Assembly: GCA_042573625.1 (NCBI GenBank)
Contig: JBHPCZ010000154.1
Span: 1-6,996, forward strand
DNA length: 6,996 nucleotides
From: JBHPCZ01 sp042573625
GTDB lineage: Bacteria > Desulfobacterota > Desulfobacteria > Desulfobacterales > UBA11574
Reading direction: 5' to 3'
Shown: positions 1 through 5,340 of the stretch, one piece after another
Numbering within the stretch: the stretch's first letter is position 1
Layout: each line of letters opens with the position of its first letter
Notes under the pieces: model-generated
Database searches by the model: none
Seen by the model: only the letters and a program-made list of their open reading frames with translations
Told to the model about the DNA's origin: nothing
Position numbers and translations under genes: made by a program

Positions 1-39
1 TGCCGGCCTTAATCATTAACGGCAAGGCCGTGTGCATCG
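1..39 (+). repeat. 39-bp exact direct repeat, copy 1 (touches window edge)
   Basis: Bases 1-39 are identical to 244-282, an offset of 243 bases (81 codons, in frame). Identity stops at base 40 (t versus g at 283). The repeat may extend further left, beyond the window. Confidence 0.95.
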
Positions 40-347
40 TTAGGGAATTCCGAAAGTTTCTCGGTCAACCGGTTCAAGAAGAGACGTCGGGTGTACTGGA
101 AATCCGGATCCTTGGGCCTGGCTGTGCCCAGTGCGATCGGCTCGAGCAGGAAGTGATCGCTGTGTTAACTGAAATGAAACTCGCGGCGGATATGGAACAT
201 GTAAGGGAGATCAAAGAGATCGGCAAATACGGGGTGATGGGAATGCCGGCCTTAATCATTAACGGCAAGGCCGTGTGCATCGGGAAAGTGCCTCCGAAAC
301 ACAAGATAAAGGAATGGCTGGAAAAATCTCGGAAAGACAACTTGTAA
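1..347 (+). CDS. Small thioredoxin-fold protein (redox-active disulfide protein 2 / MTH895-like), 5' partial
   Basis: Cytoplasmic small thioredoxin-like protein, expected to do thiol-disulfide exchange; the partner is unknown. The reading frame is open from base 3 to the TAA ending at 347 and has no ATG start, so the gene enters from outside the window. A GTG at 30 is only a nominal start and lies inside domain-like sequence. The thioredoxin fold begins near base 99 (VLEIRILGPG). The redox motif CAQC is encoded at 123-134, and the cis-proline loop GMPALIING lies near 240-266. The C-terminal helix after VPPKHKIKEWLE matches the MTH895/TIGR00412 pattern as I remember it. Bases 1-39 encode PALIINGKAVCI, an exact copy of the segment encoded near 246-281. 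This implies a tandem domain, a local duplication or an assembly error. The REFRKFLG segment after it resembles the junction to an N-terminal extension that I recall in longer homologues. Family call is firm; the true N-terminus is unknown. Confidence 0.8.
   Translation, partial: PALIINGKAVCIVREFRKFLGQPVQEETSGVLEIRILGPGCAQCDRLEQEVIAVLTEMKLAADMEHVREIKEIGKYGVMGMPALIINGKAVCIGKVPPKHKIKEWLEKSRKDNL
244..282 (+). repeat. 39-bp exact direct repeat, copy 2
   Basis: Second copy of the segment at 1-39. It lies in its natural place in the thioredoxin fold, covering the cis-proline loop and the following beta strand. Copy 1 is therefore the suspicious one. Confidence 0.95.
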
Positions 348-415
348 AAAAATGAAAAGAAGCGGGTTTAAACAGAATCATAGAATCATGCATTTTACTC
401 CAATGGCAAATTGGG

Positions 416-442
416 TGATGATCTTTTTTATCATCAATTTTT
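416..442 (+). terminator. Weak hairpin plus T-run after the thioredoxin-like gene
   Basis: A 7-bp stem, TGATGAT (416-422) with ATCATCA (430-436), closes a 7-base T-rich loop and is followed by A and five T residues (438-442). The stem is A/T-rich, so it is a weak intrinsic terminator at best. It is followed directly by a second short hairpin, GCCC-TAAA-GGGC (443-454), and a GC-rich patch (GCCGCGGCGGC) that stands out from the AT-rich surroundings. These sit 70-110 bases past the thioredoxin stop and before the next promoter, which is where a terminator would be expected. Confidence 0.4.
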
Positions 443-473
443 GCCCTAAAGGGCGCCGCGGCGGCATTAAATC

Positions 474-502
474 TTGACAACTAATTGAAATCATGTTAGT
501 TT
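474..502 (+). promoter_or_regulatory. Sigma-70-type promoter with extended -10, upstream of the PilZ gene
   Basis: A perfect -35 box TTGACA (474-479) is followed by a 17-base spacer and a -10 TAGTTT (497-502) that is only a partial match. The -10 is preceded by TG at 494-495, giving an extended -10 (TGnTAGTTT). Transcription would start near 509, leaving a leader of about 50 bases before the ATG at 560. It probably drives the PilZ gene and hslO together. Confidence 0.55.
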
Positions 503-559
503 TTAGCTCAATCATTGCACCTGCTTTAAAGGCGATCCGCTCAGCGAAAGGGGGGGCTT

Positions 560-1105
560 ATGACTGAATGCCCGAATTGTGGTCAAAAGTGTCAACCGGA
601 CGATACCGAATGTTCACAATGTGGAACCGACTTTAATTATCTTAAAATAAAAATCTCTGAAGAAGAAGCTGCTGTCGCTTCAAAACAGCAGGAAAGAACA
701 CGTCTCACGACACGTCTGTCTGAATTGATTAAAGAAATGTCCGAGGGCCAGTTGGCATCGCTCGTAGAAAGTGCCGAGGAAATCACTGGAATAAAGAAAC
801 GATTGCATAAACGCGTCTCCTGTCTCATCACCGCAGATTGTCTTCATCAAAGCCGTGCCTCAAACAATTATATCAAAGACATCGGCTTCGGCGGTGTGTT
901 TATCGAAACCAGTGAGCCCTTTGCCCTGGGAGATGAGATAACCCTGACCCTCTCACTTTCCCACCATGTCAAGCCTTTCAAAATCACCGGAACAGTTGTA
1001 AGGTCAGTCCCTGATGGCGTCGGCGTGCAATTCAAAACAATGAGCCAGGTCCAGGATATGCTGATAAAAGGCATGGTGGAGAAGGTGGAAGAATTAAAAA
1101 AATAA
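560..1105 (+). CDS. Zinc-ribbon + PilZ domain protein (candidate c-di-GMP effector)
   Basis: A 181-residue soluble protein without signal peptide or membrane segment. Residues 1-25 form a zinc ribbon with two CxxC knuckles (C4/C7 and C18/C21). Residues about 32-75 are charged and probably helical or coiled-coil. Residues about 80-181 are a PilZ domain, the usual bacterial c-di-GMP receptor fold. The c-di-GMP-binding arginine motif RxxxR is present as RLHKR (R81, R85). The second motif, normally D/NxSxxG, reads DIGFGG (D107, G109, G112), so the serine is replaced by glycine. The domain continues with a typical strand pattern ending in GVGVQF. The start is supported by a G-rich ribosome site (aaagggggg) about 4 bases upstream of the ATG. 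It is followed after 33 bases by hslO in the same direction, so the two are probably co-transcribed. The partner or output (motility, exopolysaccharide, transcription) cannot be read from the sequence. PilZ assignment is firm; c-di-GMP binding is likely but untested. Confidence 0.85.
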   Translation: MTECPNCGQKCQPDDTECSQCGTDFNYLKIKISEEEAAVASKQQERTRLTTRLSELIKEMSEGQLASLVESAEEITGIKKRLHKRVSCLITADCLHQSRASNNYIKDIGFGGVFIETSEPFALGDEITLTLSLSHHVKPFKITGTVVRSVPDGVGVQFKTMSQVQDMLIKGMVEKVEELKK

Positions 1106-1138
1106 AGATCAATCGATTTATGGTTCGACATCAATTCC

Positions 1139-2071
1139 ATGATAAAAAAAAAGGTGTACGGAAACACCCTCAAAGAACAATTGCTGGCTGGTACCAGAGA
1201 TCGTTTGTACAATTTTTTATTAGCGGATGGGACTGTCCGCGGTGTCCTAATGAACGGCACACGAATGGTCAACGAGATGCGGTGGAACCATGAACTGGGC
1301 ATTCTCGAAACATTGGTTCTGGGTCGCGCTTATCTGGGCATTGGATTGATGTCAGCGAGCTTGAAGGGCAATGACCGGGTCAGCCTTCAAATTGAATGTT
1401 CGGGGCCGATAAAAGGGCTCGTCGTAGAGGCAAATGCTTTCAACGAAGTGCGTGGCTACCTGAAAAATGTTCCCATTCCCATTGAAAAACCATTGGAAGA
1501 TTTCAATCTTTCACCTTTTTTTGGGGCTGGATTTCTCACAGTAACCCGCTATCTGGAAGATGCCAAGCAGCCGTTTGCCGGAAAGGCGATGCTCAAATAC
1601 GGAAACATTGCCGAGGACTTGACAAATTATTATCTAACATCAGAACAGCTGGCCACCGCCTTTAATTTAAGTATTCAATTTGATTCCGAAGGCGGTGTTG
1701 CCGGTGCCGGCGGATTATTTTTACAAGCCATGCCCGGTGTCAGTGAAAAAAACGCAGCCGGCCTGGAAAGCCGGGTCAACGATTTTCCCTCCCTGGGGAC
1801 TGTTTTTTCAGAAAAGAACAATCCTGAAACCCTGGTGTCCGACATTTTTAAAGATTATTCGCCCATGTTATTGGGAAACCGCCGGATTGAATTTATGTGT
1901 CATTGTAACAAAGACAAGGTCCGGAGCATGTTATCCTTACTTTCCATTCAGGAACTCGAGGATATACAAGAGAACGGTCCTTTTCCTGTCGAGATTCGCT
2001 GCCATCACTGTAACACCGCTCACCTGTTCAACAAACCGGATATCCAGAAAATATTCAGAAATCGATCATAA
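1139..2071 (+). CDS. hslO: Hsp33 redox-regulated molecular chaperone
   Basis: Cytoplasmic ATP-independent holdase that is switched on by oxidative unfolding and protects proteins under peroxide, bleach or heat stress. The 310-residue length fits the family (about 290-300). The N-terminal domain (about 1-240) carries family hallmarks: RGYLKN (105-110), YLTSEQ (165-170) and GGLFLQAMPG (191-200). The C-terminal redox switch keeps all four zinc-binding cysteines in the family order CxC...CxxC: C254, C256, C288 and C291. It therefore looks fully functional. The ATG at 1139 gives the expected N-terminus, but I see no good Shine-Dalgarno sequence before it. Translation may depend on coupling to the PilZ gene ending 33 bases upstream. 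Together with the thioredoxin-like gene to the left it suggests a disulfide-stress theme, though co-regulation is only inferred. Confidence 0.96.
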   Translation: MIKKKVYGNTLKEQLLAGTRDRLYNFLLADGTVRGVLMNGTRMVNEMRWNHELGILETLVLGRAYLGIGLMSASLKGNDRVSLQIECSGPIKGLVVEANAFNEVRGYLKNVPIPIEKPLEDFNLSPFFGAGFLTVTRYLEDAKQPFAGKAMLKYGNIAEDLTNYYLTSEQLATAFNLSIQFDSEGGVAGAGGLFLQAMPGVSEKNAAGLESRVNDFPSLGTVFSEKNNPETLVSDIFKDYSPMLLGNRRIEFMCHCNKDKVRSMLSLLSIQELEDIQENGPFPVEIRCHHCNTAHLFNKPDIQKIFRNRS

Positions 2072-2190
2072 TTGAATAAAGCGAAATCGTGCCCCGGTTG
2101 TGCGGTGCTTGACGTCGTGGATGATTCATGCAGTGTTGAACGATAAATAAACGCCCCGATCCCTCATTTAAGTAGAAGCGAGAACATCTC

Positions 2191-3207
2191 ATGAAAGAGA
2201 TAGATGACATCGAGGACCTGAAGGAATGTATTCTTTGCGAACACCGGTGCGGTGTCAATCGCATGGCAGGTGAAACAGGGGTTTGCAGGGTGACTCTGCC
2301 GACGATTGCTTCTGCAGCGCTGCATCCCGCACCGCCGGAGAGTTACACCGTATTTATGGCAGGCTGTAACTACAAATGTCTGAACTGTCAGAACTGGACC
2401 ATTTCCCAGTATCCGGACAACGGTTCAGAACAGAGAGGATTCGAAGATCCGGACGATCTGGCTGCTGAATGTGCAACCCGGTTGAATTCGATTTCCGCCA
2501 ATAGAATGGGTGCTGACAGAATATTCTTTTCAGGCGGCGAGCCCACCATTTATCTGCCCTATATCGAAAGGGTCATTGAAGCGGCCAGAAAGTTGAATCC
2601 GGACACCCGGGTCAATTTTGACACAAACGGCTATATGACCGAACAGAGCTTAATGCGTATTTTGGATTTTACCACATCAATTACCTTTGATCTAAAGGCT
2701 TACAACGACGAGGTTCACCGGGCGCTGACCGGAGCGTCTTCGCAACCTGTTTTGAGAAATGCCGAATATATCGGAAAGCGCGCAAAAGAAATACTTTGGG
2801 AATACAGAATAACAGTGATTCCCCAAATAAACGAAAATGAGATAAAGCCATTATCTGAATTTATCGCCAATATCGACACGACCCTGCCGGTTTGCTTTCT
2901 GTCATTCAGACCGAACTTTGCCCTGGAGCATCACAAAGGCGCTGATAGAAGCTTGATGGATAGTTGTGTGGAAATTGCCCGGGAAAGCGGCCTGGAAAAT
3001 ATCTCCTGGTCCGGATATACGGGACTTGACGGAGCGATCATCAATACAGCCGGCAAAATTGAGGAGATTTACCTGAATGAGGGTGCCAGGATTGCAGCTT
3101 CGTATGCGCTTCATGCCGGCTGTAAAACCCATCCCCGGGATTGTTCAACCTGTCCAACGAACCAATCCTGCAAGTTGAAAAGATACATCCCTGTCAGAAT
3201 AACATAG
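2191..3207 (+). CDS. Radical SAM protein, PflA-like (COG1313-type) with extra cysteine clusters
   Basis: A 338-residue cytoplasmic iron-sulfur enzyme expected to cleave S-adenosylmethionine to a 5'-deoxyadenosyl radical; the substrate is unknown. The canonical CxxxCxxC cluster is CNYKCLNC (C59, C63, C66), followed by Q-N as in PflA-like proteins. SGGEPT (114-119) is the SAM-contacting GGE motif. The N-terminus has a separate cysteine group, C13-x2-C16-x3-C20-x11-C32, within a CxLCxHRCGVNR-type sequence typical of the PflA-related COG1313/COG1180 proteins. The C-terminus adds C311-x6-C318-x2-C321-x5-C327, a possible auxiliary [Fe-S] site. The ATG at 2191 has only a weak purine-rich site upstream (agaagcgagaa). 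It stands 119 bases after hslO and is followed by a long gap, so it may be its own transcription unit. No glycyl-radical enzyme is adjacent, so a pyruvate formate-lyase activase role is not supported. It could be a maturase or activase for a distant target. Confidence 0.88.
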   Translation: MKEIDDIEDLKECILCEHRCGVNRMAGETGVCRVTLPTIASAALHPAPPESYTVFMAGCNYKCLNCQNWTISQYPDNGSEQRGFEDPDDLAAECATRLNSISANRMGADRIFFSGGEPTIYLPYIERVIEAARKLNPDTRVNFDTNGYMTEQSLMRILDFTTSITFDLKAYNDEVHRALTGASSQPVLRNAEYIGKRAKEILWEYRITVIPQINENEIKPLSEFIANIDTTLPVCFLSFRPNFALEHHKGADRSLMDSCVEIARESGLENISWSGYTGLDGAIINTAGKIEEIYLNEGARIAASYALHAGCKTHPRDCSTCPTNQSCKLKRYIPVRIT

Positions 3208-3216
3208 AAGTGAGTT

Positions 3217-3241
3217 CAAAACCTGCCTGTTTGGTTTTTTG
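3217..3241 (+). terminator. Hairpin with T-run after the radical SAM gene
   Basis: AAAACC (3218-3223) pairs with GGTTTT (3233-3238) around a 9-base loop, and T residues continue to 3240. The stem starts 10 bases past the stop codon. The flanking A and T tracts make it roughly symmetrical, so it could act on both strands. It is a modest intrinsic terminator candidate: only two G-C pairs. Confidence 0.4.
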
Positions 3242-3288
3242 CTGTCAACAAATAAGAATCATCTGCAAAAGAGTTGATTATGCTGAAA

Positions 3289-3610
3289 GGATACAAGGGG
3301 TCAAGGGGCCAAGGGCTTGCGGCGAGCTCAGCCGAGCGATTCGAGTGAAAATCACAAGTATTGCAGAGGTTTGAATGCTTGTCAAAAATCATACAGCCAC
3401 TGTTTGGATCTTTATAGAATAACAAAAATCTTTCAAAAACAGAAAAGATACGGTCTGACACTCAGATCATAAGGGCTCTGTATCGATTCCTTCAAATCTC
3501 GCTGAAGGATGGTTCAGAGAAAGTTAAAAAAATGCTCAAGGTGTTGATAAAATCGTCGGAGAACAAACTCTTGAACCCTTGGCCCCTTGAATCCTTGAAT
3601 CCTCGAATCC
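3289..3610. repeat. Inverted-repeat element (about 320 bp) with 8-base-periodic arms; MITE-like candidate
   Basis: The left arm (3289-3315) and right arm (3576-3602) are reverse complements at 24 of 27 positions, including an unbroken 15-base match around AAGGGGCCAAGGG. The right side is built of 8-base units of the form TTGAATCC, five in a row from 3571 to 3610 with variation. The left side shows the same period in the opposite sense (units such as GGGGTCAA and GGGGCCAA at 3297-3312). A further inverted match, GATTCGAG (3338-3345) with CTCGAATC (3602-3609), lies nested in it. Just inside the left arm is a small hairpin, CGGC (3320-3323) with GCCG (3331-3334). I found no clear target-site duplication and no transposase. 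It could be a non-autonomous mobile element, a dispersed intergenic repeat, or a folded RNA. Confidence 0.6.
3571..3610 (+). repeat. Degenerate 8-bp tandem repeat (TTGAATCC-type), five units
   Basis: Units start at 3571, 3579, 3587, 3595 and 3603. The third and fourth are identical (TTGAATCC) and the fifth differs by one base (TCGAATCC). The first differs by one base (TTGAACCC). The second (TTGGCCCC) carries the core of the inverted match to the left arm. A sixth, weaker unit (TCTTTTCC) may follow at 3611. Confidence 0.8.
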
Positions 3611-3698
3611 TCTTTTCCATAAAATCGGAAAAGAACAACGAACAATCAAGATGCGAGGCCTTGTTTTATATGGAAAAATAAGATAGAGGAGCAAGCTT

Positions 3699-3707
3699 TG
3701 GGATAAT
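3699..3707 (+). promoter_or_regulatory. Possible extended -10 promoter for the hisHF cluster
   Basis: TGGGATAAT contains TG one base before GATAAT (3702-3707), a five-of-six match to TATAAT. A start near 3714 would leave about 26 bases before the ATG at 3740. The -35 position (about 3679-3684, TAAGAT) is poor, which extended -10 promoters can tolerate. Confidence 0.35.
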
Positions 3708-3739
3708 ATTAAACGTTACGGAATGAATAGGCATAAAAA

Positions 3740-5326
3740 ATGATTACTTTACTCGATTACGGCGCCGGCAATGTTCGAAGTGTCATAAACGCGATTGAAA
3801 AGCTGGGAGAAAAAGTTAAAGTCGCCGCTGATATCGATGATATCCTATCCGCTGAAAAACTTGTTTTTCCGGGCGTCGGCAACTTCGGAAGTATGATGCG
3901 GATCCTGAATGAAAAAAATTATGTGAACCCGCTAAAAAATTACTTGCGCTCGGACAGGCCATTTCTGGGCATATGTTTAGGCTTACAAGCCCTTTTTGGA
4001 AAAAGTGAAGAAGCCTTTGGTACTGAAGGACTCGGCTTTATCCCCGGGGTTGTCAAAAGATTCAATATCGACCTTTCCGTTCCGCATATCGGATGGAACG
4101 GTATCAATATCAAAAAAGCGTCCCGACTATTTAACGGTTTAAGCGGCGATGAAAAATTTTACTTCGTACACTCATTTTATGTTGCACCGGAGGACGGTTC
4201 AGTTGTTTTAACCTCTACCAACTATGGCCTGGAGTTTGTCAGCAGTATTCAAAAGGGGAACATCATTGCTATGCAATTCCATCCTGAAAAGAGTGGAGAT
4301 GCAGGGATAAGCATACTCAAAAATTTTGTCGAATCTAATAATGAAAAAAAGATTCCGCTTCGTGTTGCCGGAGAAACCCGATTGTCCAAACGGATCGTTG
4401 CCTGCCTGGATGTCAGGACAAACGACCTCGGAGATCTTGTTGTCACAAAGGGCGATCAATATGACGTCCGGGAAAAGGGAGAGGTCAGAAACCTCGGCAA
4501 GCCGGTTGAACTGGCGGAAAGATATTATCAGGAGGGTGCTGATGAGATCACTTTTCTAAATATTACCGGATTTAGAGATTTTCCTTTGGAAGACATCCCC
4601 ATGATGGAAGTATTGAAGCTGACCTCCAGGAATGTTTTTGTCCCCTTAACCATCGGCGGAGGGATTAGAGATTATACAGACAAAAACGGTAAAAAATACA
4701 CGGCCCTTGAAGTTGCCGCAGAATATTTCAGATCCGGTGCGGACAAGATTTCCATTGGCAGTGATGCGGTTTTAATTGCAGAAACCTACTTAAGAACCGG
4801 TGGAAAAACGGGGAAAAGCTCAATTGAACAAATATCCGAAGTTTATGGTGCACAGGCCGTTGTTATCTCCATCGATCCGAGAAGAGTTTATGTAACATCT
4901 TTGGATGAGGTCATCCATCAAGTCATCGAAACAGAAATCCCAGGTCCCAATGGCGAAAAGTATTGTTGGTATCAATGTACCATCAAAGGTGGAAGAGAAG
5001 GCAGAGACATGGATGCCATAACACTTGCTCAAGTTTGCGAAAAGTTAGGCGCCGGAGAAATCCTGCTCAATTGCATCGATAAAGATGGGACGAATTCAGG
5101 TTATGATATTGAGTTAATCAATGCGGTTAAAAATGCGGTAACCATTCCGGTTATCGCCTCAAGCGGCGCCGGTTGCGTTGAACATTTCTATGATGTTTTT
5201 ACAAAAACTGAAGCAGAATCCGCGTTGGCAGCCGGCATATTCCATAGAAAAGAAGTTCCGATCCCGGCTGTAAAGGATTATCTGAACGGTAAAGTAGAGA
5301 TCAGATTATTTAAAATAACGATTTAA
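3740..5326 (+). CDS. hisHF: Bifunctional imidazole glycerol phosphate synthase, HisH-HisF fusion (eukaryote-type HIS7)
   Basis: Fifth step of histidine synthesis: glutamine is hydrolysed and its ammonia channelled to PRFAR, giving imidazole glycerol phosphate and AICAR, the latter feeding purine synthesis. It is a cytoplasmic protein of 528 residues, whereas most bacteria have separate HisH (about 200) and HisF (about 255). Residues 1-200 are the class I glutaminase, with PGVGNFG (44-50), nucleophile C79 in GICLG, HIGWN (116-120), and H181/E183 in FHPEKSG. Residues about 215-528 are the (beta/alpha)8 cyclase, with catalytic aspartates D224 (ACLDV) and D379 (ISIDP). The cyclase half has the long insertions and wording of yeast/plant HIS7, for example KYTALEVAAEYFRSGADKIS, GPNGEKYCWYQCTIKGGRE and IASSGAG. 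All key residues are kept, so it should be active. No other his gene is in the window. It ends 14 bases before the prenyltransferase. It looks more AT-rich (25 of 60 G+C at 3901-3960) than the next genes. Confidence 0.95.
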   Translation: MITLLDYGAGNVRSVINAIEKLGEKVKVAADIDDILSAEKLVFPGVGNFGSMMRILNEKNYVNPLKNYLRSDRPFLGICLGLQALFGKSEEAFGTEGLGFIPGVVKRFNIDLSVPHIGWNGINIKKASRLFNGLSGDEKFYFVHSFYVAPEDGSVVLTSTNYGLEFVSSIQKGNIIAMQFHPEKSGDAGISILKNFVESNNEKKIPLRVAGETRLSKRIVACLDVRTNDLGDLVVTKGDQYDVREKGEVRNLGKPVELAERYYQEGADEITFLNITGFRDFPLEDIPMMEVLKLTSRNVFVPLTIGGGIRDYTDKNGKKYTALEVAAEYFRSGADKISIGSDAVLIAETYLRTGGKTGKSSIEQISEVYGAQAVVISIDPRRVYVTSLDEVIHQVIETEIPGPNGEKYCWYQCTIKGGREGRDMDAITLAQVCEKLGAGEILLNCIDKDGTNSGYDIELINAVKNAVTIPVIASSGAGCVEHFYDVFTKTEAESALAAGIFHRKEVPIPAVKDYLNGKVEIRLFKITI

Positions 5327-5330
5327 GGAG
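5325..5330 (+). promoter_or_regulatory. Ribosome binding site of the prenyltransferase, overlapping the hisHF stop
   Basis: AAGGAG overlaps the TAA stop of hisHF (5324-5326) and lies 10 bases before the ATG at 5341. This fixes the prenyltransferase start and suggests that the two genes share a transcript. Confidence 0.75.
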
Positions 5331-5340
5331 TTTTTCGATA

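Larger units (their letters stand above)
3208..3739. other. 532-bp intergenic region without a convincing gene
   Basis: No open frame here has a start, ribosome site and recognisable protein. In order it holds: the terminator-like hairpin at 3217-3241; an inverted-repeat element at about 3289-3610; a smaller hairpin inside it, TCCTTCA (3488-3494) with TGAAGGA (3503-3509) around an 8-base loop; an 11-codon ATG-to-TAG mini-frame at 3651-3686 without a good ribosome site; and a possible extended -10 promoter at 3699-3707 for hisHF. The region is AT-rich except at the repeat arms. Confidence 0.7.

Noticed and set aside
30..32. GTG as the real start of the thioredoxin-like gene
   Set aside because: The frame is open to the window edge, there is no good ribosome site, and the codon lies within a segment that is part of the fold in the other copy.
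259..480. 73-codon - strand frame over the thioredoxin 3' end and the following gap
   Set aside because: No ribosome site or recognisable protein; it overlaps a real gene and the terminator/promoter region.
868..1302. 144-codon open frame on the - strand
   Set aside because: It lies across the PilZ C-terminus and the Hsp33 N-terminus, both strongly supported on the + strand, and its product resembles nothing.
2109..2147. Promoter for the radical SAM gene (TTGACG with GATAAA)
   Set aside because: The boxes are 27 bases apart, too far for sigma-70, and no better -10 lies at the right distance.
3141..3374. 77-codon + strand frame at the end of the radical SAM gene and into the gap
   Set aside because: It starts inside the radical SAM gene in another frame, runs through the terminator hairpin and repeat arm, and has no recognisable content.
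3571..3610. CRISPR array
   Set aside because: The units are only 8 bases and contiguous, without spacers, and no cas gene is near.
3740..5326. Two separate genes hisH and hisF, or a WbuY/WbuZ surface-sugar amidation pair
   Set aside because: The frame is continuous without stops and matches the fused HIS7 architecture; no surface-polysaccharide genes are present in the window.
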